NCBI GenBank assembly: GCA_028712075.1
Contig: JAQTQX010000002.1
Location: 186,001 to 250,000, forward strand
Length of the DNA: 64,000 bases
Direction: 5' to 3'
From: Desulfuromonadaceae bacterium
Lineage (GTDB): Bacteria > Desulfobacterota > Desulfuromonadia > Geobacterales > Pseudopelobacteraceae
The notes beneath the pieces were generated by a model, which did not search any database, was not told the DNA's origin, and was given only the letters and a program-made list of their open reading frames with translations. The translations under genes were made by a program, and so were the position numbers. This document shows, piece after piece, positions 39,695-48,656 of the stretch (positions within the stretch are counted from its first letter, which is position 1; the number at the start of each line of letters is the position of its first letter).

Positions 39695-41882
39695 GCGAAA
39701 ACGTTCAACTGCTGCCAGAACTATTAAAGCCGAAAACACGCTGTCAGAAATCAATCTCTCGGATTCTTGCTGGTACCTTAACAGGGAACTGACCTGGCTT
39801 GAGTTTAACTGGCGGGTACTCCATGAAGCCGAAGATGAGCGCACACCTTTACTGGAGCGCCTCAAGTTTGTCGCCATCGTGAGCGCCAATCTCGACGAAT
39901 TTTTCATGAAACGCATCGGTGGACTCAAGCAGCAAGTTGGTGCCGGACTACGTGAAGTCAGCCTCGATGGACTGTCACCGCTTCAGCAGATTCAAGAGAG
40001 TCATAAAATAGTTCGACTTCTGGAGCGTAGGAAATGTGAGCTGCTCCAACAGATTCTGGAACTGCTCACGGTGCATGGCATTGCCATTTGCCGTGTTAAA
40101 GACCTGTCCGCCCGTGAACGGAAAAACCTCAAAAATCATTTTTCGACGAATATTTACCCTCTATTGACGCCGCAATCCATAGACCCGGCACATCCGTTTC
40201 CCTTTATTTCGAACCTGTCTCTCAACCTTTTACTCACCCTGAATGGAGCAGCCGGAATCAATATGCAACTTGCCCGTGTCAAGGTTCCGGTTGGAGTCAG
40301 CACGTCGCGGTTTATTCCCGTGCCGGGGAAATCAGGCAGCTTTGTGACTCTGGAGGAACTGCTCTGCACCAATCTCGGCATGCTCTTTCCCGGTATGGAT
40401 GTTATCCGGTGCGATCTCTTCCGTGTTACCCGCAATGCCAACACGGAACTGGACGAGGAGGAAGCCGATGATCTGGTTGAAATGATCGAGTCCGAACTTA
40501 AGGAACGTCGCTTTGCGCCAATAGTAAGGATGGAGGTCCTTGAAGGGATGCCATCACTTCAACGTGGCAGGCTTGCTGCTGAACTGAACATCCACGAATT
40601 TGAGGATGTATTTGAAACATCCGGAATTATGGCAATGCGTGATCTCTTCGAGTTGGCCCGGCTTGATTATCCGCATCTGCATGATCCACCCCATCATCCG
40701 ATTGCACATCCGCTCCTGGAATCGCAGAGAAACATTTTTCACATAATCCGTGACGCTGGTTCCATTCTGCTCCAGCACCCCTATGAATCATTCTCCACGT
40801 CTGTAGAACGATTTCTGCGCGATGCCGCAGAAGATCCCAAAGTCCATGGCATCAAGATGACGCTCTATCGTACCTCCAGCCAGAGCCGCATCATTGATGC
40901 CCTGCTTTTAGCTGCCAAGAACGGTAAGCAGGTTGCAGTTGTGGTGGAATTGAAAGCGCGTTTTGATGAGGCTACAAATATCAGATTGGCAGAACTGATG
41001 GAGCATGCCGGCATCCATGTCACGTACGGTGTTGTTGGTCTCAAAACTCATTGCAAGATTATTATGATTGTTCGTCGGGACTTTAACGCTCTGCGTCGCT
41101 ATGTCCATATCGGCACCGGCAATTATCACGCCGATACGGCTCGCATCTATACTGATATCGGAATAATGAGCAGCAGTGAAGCCCTTGGTAATGATGTGAC
41201 AGAGTTGTTCAATTACCTTACTACCGGATATAAACCACGCCGCAAATACAGTCGGTTATTGACCGCTCCCCGTTTCCTTAAAAAGGCGCTACTGGATAAA
41301 ATCGAACGGGAGACGAATTTACATCGCGAGCATGGTGGCGGGCTCATTCAATTCAAGATAAATGCCCTTGAGGATGGGGATATTGTCAAGGCACTATACA
41401 AAGCTTCTCAGGCTGGAGTTGTGATTGACCTGATCGTGCGGGATACCTGTCGTTTGAGACCGGGAATAGCTGGTCTGTCTGAAACAATTCGCGTTATGAG
41501 CATTGTCGGGTTGTTTTTGGAACACTCCCGAATTTATTATTTTAAAAACGGAGGAGCTGAAGAGTATTTTATTTCATCTGCTGATGCTATGAAGCGTAAT
41601 CTCGAAGCAAGAGTTGAGGTGCTTTGCCCGGTGGAAGCTCCGGCGCTTGCCCGTGAGATCCGCTCTATTCTGGATATTCATATGAATGATACCCGTTCCA
41701 CATGGGATATGCAGCCTGATGGAAGTTATATTCAGCGGATTTCTTCCGATCCTGCCATCGTGGATTATGGTAGTCATCAGCAGTTGATGGAACAGGCGGA
41801 AAAGCGGGCGTTGCAATATCGAAAGAGGATGAAGAATAAGCGTTCCAAGAAAAAATCTACTCATGATAAAGCGGCCGAGTGA
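39687..41882 (+). CDS. ppk: Polyphosphate kinase 1
   Basis: A 731-residue Ppk1, which polymerises the gamma-phosphate of ATP into inorganic polyphosphate, reversibly. Recognisable are the N-domain YLNRELTWLEFNWRVL, the catalytic GIKMTLYRTSSQSRI, VELKARFDEATNI, the autophosphorylated His region VGLKTHCKI, YVHIGTGNYH and the second catalytic His in EHSRIYYF. The start is uncertain: GTG at 39687 overlaps the preceding stop (coupling), and an in-frame TTG at 39630 would add 19 residues inside the SAP gene. Neither has a strong binding site. It lies in a presumed Pho-controlled operon; the polyphosphate-related CHAD, Ppx remnant and SixA genes lie 4 kb away on the other strand. Confidence 0.92.
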   Translation: MTERKRSTAARTIKAENTLSEINLSDSCWYLNRELTWLEFNWRVLHEAEDERTPLLERLKFVAIVSANLDEFFMKRIGGLKQQVGAGLREVSLDGLSPLQQIQESHKIVRLLERRKCELLQQILELLTVHGIAICRVKDLSARERKNLKNHFSTNIYPLLTPQSIDPAHPFPFISNLSLNLLLTLNGAAGINMQLARVKVPVGVSTSRFIPVPGKSGSFVTLEELLCTNLGMLFPGMDVIRCDLFRVTRNANTELDEEEADDLVEMIESELKERRFAPIVRMEVLEGMPSLQRGRLAAELNIHEFEDVFETSGIMAMRDLFELARLDYPHLHDPPHHPIAHPLLESQRNIFHIIRDAGSILLQHPYESFSTSVERFLRDAAEDPKVHGIKMTLYRTSSQSRIIDALLLAAKNGKQVAVVVELKARFDEATNIRLAELMEHAGIHVTYGVVGLKTHCKIIMIVRRDFNALRRYVHIGTGNYHADTARIYTDIGIMSSSEALGNDVTELFNYLTTGYKPRRKYSRLLTAPRFLKKALLDKIERETNLHREHGGGLIQFKINALEDGDIVKALYKASQAGVVIDLIVRDTCRLRPGIAGLSETIRVMSIVGLFLEHSRIYYFKNGGAEEYFISSADAMKRNLEARVEVLCPVEAPALAREIRSILDIHMNDTRSTWDMQPDGSYIQRISSDPAIVDYGSHQQLMEQAEKRALQYRKRMKNKRSKKKSTHDKAAE

Positions 41883-41898
41883 TAATACGACCCGCTCA

Positions 41899-42333
41899 AT
41901 GAAAAAACGTGTTCTCTTCCTCTGCACCCATAATTCCTGCCGTTCCCAAATGGCCGAAGGACTGATCAATCATTACTTGGGAGACCGATTTCATGCGTAT
42001 TCCGCTGGGACCGAGTCAACACGAGTAAATCCTCTCGCAATTAGGGTTATGTCGGAATTAGACATAAATATTTCTCATCACTTCTCCAAGACCATAGCGG
42101 CTTTCGACGGCCAACAATTTGATCACGTTATTACCTTGTGCAACTCAGCAAACGAGCAGTGTCCGCTCTTTTTTGGTGGAATCAAGCGAGTTCACATTGG
42201 ATTTGACGACCCATCGTGCTGTCCCGGCAGTGATGATGAAAAGATGCCGGATTTCAGGCGAGTTCGTGATGAACTACGGCAAAAGTTGTCTGCATATCTG
42301 ACAGGGAGTGAACCATTTTCCTCGGCAGTCTAA
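41899..42333 (+). CDS. arsC: Arsenate reductase, thioredoxin-coupled (LMW-PTP fold)
   Basis: A 144-residue protein of the low-molecular-weight phosphatase fold with the P-loop CTHNSCRS (CX5R). The Cys pair in LCNSANEQC is spaced seven residues apart, as Cys82 and Cys89 of Staphylococcus ArsC. This triple-Cys layout marks thioredoxin-dependent arsenate reductases. It should convert arsenate to arsenite for export, although no arsenite pump or ArsR is visible here. Arsenate enters through phosphate transporters, so a place in a phosphate-controlled operon makes sense (inference). The ATG at 41899 starts the conserved MKKRVLFLC; an earlier in-frame ATG at 41863 is possible. Confidence 0.85.
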   Translation: MKKRVLFLCTHNSCRSQMAEGLINHYLGDRFHAYSAGTESTRVNPLAIRVMSELDINISHHFSKTIAAFDGQQFDHVITLCNSANEQCPLFFGGIKRVHIGFDDPSCCPGSDDEKMPDFRRVRDELRQKLSAYLTGSEPFSSAV

Positions 42334-42350
42334 CGCTATTAAGGTGCGGA

Positions 42351-45038
42351 CTAATTTTCTGAAACGTCCTCGACTATTCTGCGGTCGACAACAACAGATG
42401 ATCCCGGTAATTTTTTAGCCGCTTTTTTGACCTCCGAAGATATAGAAGCCAATTGAGCGTATGATGTAACTGGCGTCAGGAGAGTATTAACAATACCGGT
42501 CGAAATGGAGAGTAAACCAAACGTTTCCTGTTCACCCTTCCGATTTATTGCGCAGTAGCACCCTGCCGTAAAATCCTTTTCACCATGAAATACCGGGAGA
42601 TGCTCCTCTAAAGACGTGACAATTTTTGAAATCAGGTACTCAGCCTGAAAGGGTCCGGTTATGATGATAAAATCATCGCCGCCAATATGACCGCAAAAAC
42701 ATGAATACTCTTTCCCTATCAACCGTGCCACTGAGGAGATGATTTCTCCGATGGTCTTGAGGACAACATCACCCTTCTGAAAGCCATAATAATCATTGAA
42801 GGGCTTAAAGTTGTCGATGTCGATATAGGCAATATCAAAACCTTCTTCCGTCTGGAGTCGTTTACTAATTTCGCGCTGGATGCTCTCGTTGCCCGGCAGA
42901 CCTGTCAACGGGTTGGCCCCTTTTGCCAGTGTGAGGTTGATGTCGGTCATGGCACTGATAAAGCGATTTACATCTACAACACCATGATATAAAGCGTTTC
43001 TGGTAACACAAATATTGTCGACTCGACCATCATGAATCTGTAATTGAATGGCCTGAATGGCGTCTCTGATGTTGATATCAGCTTCAAGCGTTAATTTAAC
43101 AGGTTCCATGAGGTCGCGCATCTTCCGGGAATGATTGATATGATAGGCATAGCCATTTGAGCCAATCACGTGTTCTTCCAGAAATGTTGAGCGGTTGATG
43201 ATGCCTGCTACCTGGCCATTGTCAACCACAGGCAATACTAACAGAGCTGCATCACTCTGAAACCGCTTGAGTACAGCGGCCAGATTATCACCAGGGTGTA
43301 CAGGCAGAACCTGCGTGGAAATATCGCCGATACATTCCGAAGGAATTGTTGATGCATCATGACAGCCGGAATAATCAGGCAGAACAGCATCCTCCGTAAT
43401 GGTTATCACTTCCGGATTACTATTTCTCCGTTGGAGTTCAGGTGTGGAAACAGGCACATTTTCGAGCACTCCGTCTCGCACTAAAAAGGCTTCAAACTGA
43501 TGCGGCACCAGCGGCTTGGCAAAATAGTATCCCTGAGCCTGCTGACATTTCCGCTCCCGGAGAAATTCGAGCTGTTCTTGTGTTTCCACTCCTTCAGCAA
43601 TCACGTTTAACTTGAGTGAATGGGCCATGGAAATTATGGCATCGACAATCGCCGCATCATCAGGGTCATTGACGATATCACGAACAAAAGATCGATCAAC
43701 TTTAATTGTGTCGATAGGCAGATGTTTGAGGTAGGAGAGTGATGAGTAGCCGGTGCCGAAATCATCAACCGATATGCTGATACCCAACTCTTTGAGGCGA
43801 AGGAGTTTGCAGACAGTGTCACCGGCATTCCCCATCAGCGCACTTTCGGTAAGCTCCAGTTCGAGATACTGAGGATCAAGTCCTGTTTCAGCAAGAATCT
43901 GAATTACTAAAGGCACAAAATCACTGTCACGCAGTTGCCGGGCGGAAAGATTGACAGCAACTTTTAGTTTCGGTAATCCGGCCTCCTGCCAGGCTACATT
44001 CTGACGGCACGCTTCCTTGAGCACCCATGTTCCCAAACGCACAATCAGACCATTCTCTTCAGCTAAAGGAATAAATTTGTCAGGCGGGATAATACCGTGT
44101 CCGTGGCGCTGCCAACGCACAAGCGCCTCCATTCCGGAGATATCTGTGCCGTTGATATCCATCTTGGGTTGGTAACAGAGAAAAAACTCACCATCATCAA
44201 GTGCCCGCAATAAACCGGTTTCAATGCTGTGACGTTCGACAGCCTTCTGATTAAGTGCTTCTGAATAGTACTGGAACGTTACATTATTCTGGCGGGCTTG
44301 ATTCATTGCAATATGAGCATGCTGAAGAAGCAGCTCACTGGTCATGCCATCAGCCGGGAAACAAGCTACGCCGAAACAGGCAGGAGTAATGGTTTCATCT
44401 GTCCCTACTTTAATAGGCTCAGCAAACAGTGCCTGCAATTTGTTCAGAATTGTTGCGACATCCCCCTCCAGTACAGCACCACCCAATACAAGAACGAATT
44501 CATCGCGGTGAATCCTGGCGACCGTATCATATTGGCGCAGAGTTGAAACCAGCCTTTCGGCTATACTGCATACTACGGCACTCCCGCCACTATGCCCACA
44601 TGCGTCAACAACGGCCTTGAAACCGGTCAGACTTATGTAAATTACCGCAGTATTTTTTCGCTTGCGACTGTTGAATGCGATTACCTGATTGAGCCGATCA
44701 AGGAGAAGATTGTGATTGGGGAGGCCGGTCTCTCTATCGTAATATGCCAGCTGTTTAATTTCCTGCTCGGCGCGGTGAAACGTCTTCTGTGTTGACAATA
44801 CTTGTCTGGCATATGAGCGAATCAAAAGATAGAGGAACCCTGCTGTAGATACGATGAACAGCATCCACTTCATCATTGCAATACCCTGATACAGGTTCGC
44901 ATCTTTTACAAACCAGGCGGTTACACTGTCAGGCAATAGGATCCAGGCAATGCCGATACATGAATACAGCAGAACTATTCTGATCGGTGAGAGCCTGTTA
45001 TCAGGTGGGAAAAAGACGTCGTCAGTTACGAGAGACAT
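42351..45038 (-). CDS. Membrane c-di-GMP protein: GGDEF-EAL-CBS-GGDEF
   Basis: An 895-residue protein with an unusual double-cyclase layout. Two transmembrane helices lie in 1-75. A first GGDEF domain (about 100-265) has a broken active site (HRDEF instead of GGDEF). The EAL phosphodiesterase domain (about 275-520) keeps GMEALVRW, VNLSARQL and DDFGTGYSSL. Two CBS motifs follow (about 570-690), which in other proteins bind adenine nucleotides. The last GGDEF domain (about 700-860) has GGDDF and looks active. It may switch between making and breaking c-di-GMP in answer to a nucleotide (inference). AAAAGGAGG lies 11 bases before the ATG. Four Pho-box-like units at 45129-45166 precede it. Confidence 0.85.
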   Translation of the reverse strand: MSLVTDDVFFPPDNRLSPIRIVLLYSCIGIAWILLPDSVTAWFVKDANLYQGIAMMKWMLFIVSTAGFLYLLIRSYARQVLSTQKTFHRAEQEIKQLAYYDRETGLPNHNLLLDRLNQVIAFNSRKRKNTAVIYISLTGFKAVVDACGHSGGSAVVCSIAERLVSTLRQYDTVARIHRDEFVLVLGGAVLEGDVATILNKLQALFAEPIKVGTDETITPACFGVACFPADGMTSELLLQHAHIAMNQARQNNVTFQYYSEALNQKAVERHSIETGLLRALDDGEFFLCYQPKMDINGTDISGMEALVRWQRHGHGIIPPDKFIPLAEENGLIVRLGTWVLKEACRQNVAWQEAGLPKLKVAVNLSARQLRDSDFVPLVIQILAETGLDPQYLELELTESALMGNAGDTVCKLLRLKELGISISVDDFGTGYSSLSYLKHLPIDTIKVDRSFVRDIVNDPDDAAIVDAIISMAHSLKLNVIAEGVETQEQLEFLRERKCQQAQGYYFAKPLVPHQFEAFLVRDGVLENVPVSTPELQRRNSNPEVITITEDAVLPDYSGCHDASTIPSECIGDISTQVLPVHPGDNLAAVLKRFQSDAALLVLPVVDNGQVAGIINRSTFLEEHVIGSNGYAYHINHSRKMRDLMEPVKLTLEADINIRDAIQAIQLQIHDGRVDNICVTRNALYHGVVDVNRFISAMTDINLTLAKGANPLTGLPGNESIQREISKRLQTEEGFDIAYIDIDNFKPFNDYYGFQKGDVVLKTIGEIISSVARLIGKEYSCFCGHIGGDDFIIITGPFQAEYLISKIVTSLEEHLPVFHGEKDFTAGCYCAINRKGEQETFGLLSISTGIVNTLLTPVTSYAQLASISSEVKKAAKKLPGSSVVVDRRIVEDVSEN

Positions 45039-45128
45039 ACAGGTAAAACCTCCTTTTCGCTATCACGGTGTTTGCAGAACCGTGACATCAGACAGAAGAA
45101 ATTTTACACTGTTTTGCGGTGCAGTGGC

Positions 45129-45166
45129 GTTACATGTAGGTAAAGAGATTGTTACGATTTTGTAGT
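45129..45166 (-). promoter_or_regulatory. Four 11-bp-phased repeats upstream of the GGDEF-EAL gene
   Basis: On the plus strand GTTAC (45129), GTAAA (45140), GTTAC (45151) and GTAGT (45162) start exactly 11 bases apart. The block at 45151-45164 is identical to one upstream of psiE. The periodicity places each unit on the same DNA face, as for PhoB dimers bound in tandem. Confidence 0.5.
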
Positions 45167-45193
45167 GATACTCCAGAAAGAAGGTTTATTCAC

Positions 45194-45442
45194 CTAACAG
45201 GATGTTGTAAAAACGACCTCGCTGCCGAAGGCTTTTTCAAACAGATCTTTTTTGCTGTCAGCGCCAAAGATCTCAACCGCAATATCTTCCGTTGCAGTCA
45301 GACTGATCGTCGCTATTATACCGCTAAATTGGCATGACACTCCATGAACCAAGCCGTTTCTGCGTCGGTCAAGTCCGTCTGAGATAATGCAGCGAATGGA
45401 GTTGGTCCCAATATCAATGGCGGCAATACGTGGCTTTTTCAT
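45194..45442 (-). pseudogene. Internally deleted Ppx/GppA exopolyphosphatase
   Basis: The 82-codon frame starts exactly like a Ppx/GppA phosphatase (PRIAAIDIGTNSIRCII, the phosphate-1 motif of the actin-like ATPase fold). It then jumps, after a short odd stretch (GLDRRRNGLVHGV), to an end that resembles the tail of such proteins (VEIFGADSKKDLFEKAFG). A normal Ppx/GppA has about 300-500 residues, so the catalytic core is missing. The remnant keeps a good ribosome binding site (AGAGGTACC) and lies at the end of the sixA-CHAD operon, where an exopolyphosphatase gene is expected. It could still be translated. Confidence 0.65.
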
Positions 45443-45450
45443 GGTACCTC

Positions 45451-46323
45451 TTATATCAGAAATGTGTATGTGAGCGGTTTCCGTTCAACCAGTTCAACAA
45501 AGCTATCCAACAAGAGAGTTTCTTCAGTTTTGAGGGCTGCTTTGGCTCTCTCCAGCTCTCCCTTAGGCAGATTCATGTTTCTGAGAAGCGTCTCAAACTC
45601 GATGATATCATTCATTCGTCCGAGAACTGACTGGTACTCTTTAAGCTGTTCCAAAAATATGGAGTAGTCCCGATCCAGAATCTTTGCAATAATCTCGAAG
45701 AAGTAACGCCATTTTTTAATGGCAATCCGCAATGCGTGGCGTGAAGAAAAATTTTCTGGTCTGGTAGCACCGGCAAGCAGTTGGTGTATCGACATGTACT
45801 GCCTGATGGAAACGTCAGAAAAATAGGAAAGCAGAGTGATGCTGCTCCGTTCGGCGATGGAAGTCTCATTTACCCCGGCAACCATCTTCCGCGCCATCTT
45901 ATCGAGATTTCGATGATCAAAGGATGTAAGCATATTTTTTATACGCTTCAATTCCAACGGTCGCATCGAGGAAAGCGTTTTTATAAGCACACTGTCGGCT
46001 GAATGATCTGCGCGGCTCGGCGCCTGAAAGAAGAGCAGTGCTTCATCAATGTTGCGCTGACCACCAAGAACTCGTGTGAGTTTTTGCACTTTTCTTCGAA
46101 GTTCGTTTTTATGGCATTTTGCCACAAATGGATAAAACAGCTCCAGCGCCGCTCTGAAACGCCGGGAAGCAATCCGTAGATCATGAATGTCTTCAGGACT
46201 CGAAGTTTTGATGACCACGCGTCGTAACCGGAGTAACTCTTCCCATTGAGCAAAGAATACACCCCGTGAACGTTCCAGAATGGTTGCCGTATCAGGCCAT
46301 AATCGCTCAGGCTTCGGAAACAT
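45451..46323 (-). CDS. CHAD-domain protein
   Basis: A 290-residue all-helical CHAD protein. The signature DIHDLRIASRRFRAALELF (near 46-64) and further His, Arg and Lys along the helices (HALRIAIKKWRYFFE) form the basic surface known to bind inorganic polyphosphate. CHAD proteins occur on polyphosphate granules and beside Ppk, Ppx and CYTH-type triphosphatases. The start overlaps the sixA gene by 17 bases and the Ppx remnant follows after eight bases, so the three form one operon. It is probably a granule-associated protein; enzymatic activity is not expected. Confidence 0.88.
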   Translation of the reverse strand: MFPKPERLWPDTATILERSRGVFFAQWEELLRLRRVVIKTSSPEDIHDLRIASRRFRAALELFYPFVAKCHKNELRRKVQKLTRVLGGQRNIDEALLFFQAPSRADHSADSVLIKTLSSMRPLELKRIKNMLTSFDHRNLDKMARKMVAGVNETSIAERSSITLLSYFSDVSIRQYMSIHQLLAGATRPENFSSRHALRIAIKKWRYFFEIIAKILDRDYSIFLEQLKEYQSVLGRMNDIIEFETLLRNMNLPKGELERAKAALKTEETLLLDSFVELVERKPLTYTFLI

Positions 46324-46837
46324 CTTGCTGAGGGAAAGCTTTTCTGAAGGAGGTTGTCCGTTTTTTGCCAGGGACCAGATACCAGAGGAAGCTGGCTGAC
46401 TTACCTGCAGTATCCGGGTCCATTTTCAGCGCTACAATGGCTCCTTTTTCCAGTTGAATCTCTGCATCAGGGCGGTCAAGCAAGGCAGCAATCAACAAAC
46501 CAAGCTGCGGTTCGTGGCCAACCAGTAATATTCTTTTGGAAGATCTGCATTCTTTCAGATGCGCAATTAATTCATTATTATCGGCTCCCGGCAGGAGGAG
46601 ACTGCTGGATACAACCACGTTATTGCGGCACGCCTTTTTCGCTGCAATTTCGGCTGTCTGCACTGCACGAGTCAAGGGACTGGTAATAGTCAATCTTGGT
46701 TTTGGCCCGAATTTGGCGAATGAAGTGCTCGCCTTTTTCGCTGTTGCCCTGCCGCTCTCGGTCAGAAACCGCCACTCGTCCTGCAAGGAGTCACTCCCCT
46801 CGACCGCTTCGGCATGCCTCATCACGTACAAAAACAT
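46307..46837 (-). CDS. sixA: Phosphohistidine phosphatase SixA
   Basis: A 176-residue histidine-phosphatase-superfamily protein. The N-terminal YVMRHAEA contains the catalytic RHx motif, and VGHEPQLG holds the second His. SPLTRAVQTAEI is the usual middle motif. SixA removes phosphate from phosphohistidine in phosphotransfer proteins; homologues beside CHAD genes may act on polyphosphate-related or other phosphorylated targets. TGGAGG precedes the ATG. It is first in the sixA-CHAD-ppx-remnant operon. Confidence 0.88.
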   Translation of the reverse strand: MFLYVMRHAEAVEGSDSLQDEWRFLTESGRATAKKASTSFAKFGPKPRLTITSPLTRAVQTAEIAAKKACRNNVVVSSSLLLPGADNNELIAHLKECRSSKRILLVGHEPQLGLLIAALLDRPDAEIQLEKGAIVALKMDPDTAGKSASFLWYLVPGKKRTTSFRKAFPQQDVSEA

Positions 46838-46873
46838 GGTTTCCTCCAGTATACAGATAGTGATCGCTGATCA

Positions 46874-46933
46874 AGTATAGACGGCAAAATGGGCTTTTCA
46901 ATAGAGGGGATATAATTTAACACGATTGTAACA
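46874..46933 (-). promoter_or_regulatory. Promoter of the sixA-CHAD operon with Pho-like repeat
   Basis: On the minus strand TTGAAA (46901-46896) and TATACT (46879-46874) are 16 bases apart, a good housekeeping promoter 36 bases before the start codon. Further upstream TTTAACA (46916) and TGTAACA (46927), read on the plus strand, are 11 bases apart and resemble the Pho-box-like repeats at 37001-37019. Confidence 0.5.
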
Positions 46934-47051
46934 TGTGTCTTGTGATAGTCGTTGAATGTCAGTTTGAAATGTAACCTGCCGTTAACAAAATGATTTTTTG
47001 AATGAAGATACGCTGGATATGACAATTCGCTCTTTGATTCCGAAGTATGTA

Positions 47052-48656
47052 CTAATCACAGTATCCTGCCCGTTGAGGGACATCGGTATGGAACTGCCGA
47101 AGGCTCGCAATCATTGATGAATCCGGTGTCGGGTCAATATGTGGAATCTTGGTTTGACCACCCAGTTTGCCGCGCTCTTTTTGTGACCATTGGTAAATGC
47201 CATCCTCCGGCACCAACAAAACATGTGGCGGTTTGATCCGCCCCTGACTTCTGAAAGTGGCATAGTCGGCATTCAGGTGGCACAATGTTGCGTCAAGAAT
47301 ATGCTGTGCTTCTTGATAGGGTGCAGCCGCGTCCCGAGTTGCCAGAACCCACTGGTGACGGCGGCACTGTATATCTGATCCCACCATGAATTCACGAACA
47401 TTCCACTGCCCGGTTTGATTGAGTTTCGCCACCGCCTGCTCAACCTCTCCCTGAGTGACTTTTTCTTCCAGTTTATCCAGAAATCGATCACGTCCAGTGA
47501 ATTCGATAAAGTGCGGCGAGGTTGAGATAAAACGGATGGTATCGCCAATATGGTAACGCCACAGCCCCGAGCAGGTAGTGAGTATAACTGCGTAGCACTG
47601 CCCGGTTTCCACCTGTTCAAGCGGAACAGCAGTTGCAAATGGAGCCGGCTTACCCTGACTATCCAGATCTTCCAGTCGGACAAACTCGAAAAACACCCCG
47701 TAATAGGGGGTCAATTGCATGTGAGAATCGCCGAAACGCTGAAAAGCCATGAAGGCTTCCGACGATGGCAGCAGTTCCAGCAGGTTGGGTAGCTGGCCGT
47801 CAAACAAACAATCAAATTCGGCTCGATACGGTTTAATGCTGGTTCCGCCATGAATAATGAGTTCCAGGTTTGGCAGAAGCTTCCGAAGAGGTTTGCCGCC
47901 GATTTCCTTGCATCGTTCCAGTAGAAGGATTATCCAGGGTGGAACTCCGGAGATAACTCGAATGGAATCATCATTCAGCAACAATTCAGCCATAGCATGA
48001 AGTTTATCCTGCCACGGAAGGGCCGATATTTTTGCATCAGGTGCGATGAACGGTGTCAGGAACCAGGGGTGGAAACGGAGCGTTAACGCACTCATGTCAC
48101 CGGACCAGACACCGTGTCTAAGCTTGGTAAGTTGTGTGGAACCTGACATATAGAGAACTTTACCATTCAGAATTTGGGATTCCGGATTGGCAGCTAGATA
48201 ACAGGCCATCATATCAAGCGCGGCACGACGGTTCTCGGCATACATATTTGAAGTGAAGGGAATATATTTTGTTGGCGCTGTGGTGCCTGACGTCTCACAG
48301 AACATTTTGACCTTACCCGGCCAGGTGGTGTTGCAAAGGTCCGGAGCTGAACGTCCAATAGTTGAATTCAATTGGTCGCGATAAAAATAATCTGTCATAA
48401 ATTCCTGATACGAACGGATCGGCACGCGATTTTTGAATTGAAGATAGGCTATATCGAACGGGACTCGTCCCAGATTGGTAAAAAAGTTATCCATGCCAAA
48501 TTGAGTTGATTTAGCTGTTTCAATCAATTTTTGAAAGATGTGGCGTTGAGCCGTCAACGGGTCCCGACGACTAAATTGATTGGCACGCTTAACGGCTTGT
48601 GAACGAAGAAGTTTTTGCAGTAACCCTGCTGCACGTATCTTTGCTGACATGTCCAT
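47052..48656 (-). CDS. GH3-family acyl-adenylase
   Basis: A 534-residue protein of the GH3 (auxin-responsive) family, a branch of adenylate-forming enzymes that in plants join amino acids to jasmonate or auxin. The ATP-binding CETSGTTAPTKYIPFT lies near residue 118, followed by LELIIHGGTS, YYGVFFEF and the C-terminal hinge (EFTGRDRFLDKLEEKV). Bacterial members have unknown substrates. The ATG overlaps the stop of the upstream hydrolase gene by one base, so the two are coupled. A carboxylate released or bound by the hydrolase may be activated by this enzyme (inference). Confidence 0.83.
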   Translation of the reverse strand: MDMSAKIRAAGLLQKLLRSQAVKRANQFSRRDPLTAQRHIFQKLIETAKSTQFGMDNFFTNLGRVPFDIAYLQFKNRVPIRSYQEFMTDYFYRDQLNSTIGRSAPDLCNTTWPGKVKMFCETSGTTAPTKYIPFTSNMYAENRRAALDMMACYLAANPESQILNGKVLYMSGSTQLTKLRHGVWSGDMSALTLRFHPWFLTPFIAPDAKISALPWQDKLHAMAELLLNDDSIRVISGVPPWIILLLERCKEIGGKPLRKLLPNLELIIHGGTSIKPYRAEFDCLFDGQLPNLLELLPSSEAFMAFQRFGDSHMQLTPYYGVFFEFVRLEDLDSQGKPAPFATAVPLEQVETGQCYAVILTTCSGLWRYHIGDTIRFISTSPHFIEFTGRDRFLDKLEEKVTQGEVEQAVAKLNQTGQWNVREFMVGSDIQCRRHQWVLATRDAAAPYQEAQHILDATLCHLNADYATFRSQGRIKPPHVLLVPEDGIYQWSQKERGKLGGQTKIPHIDPTPDSSMIASLRQFHTDVPQRAGYCD

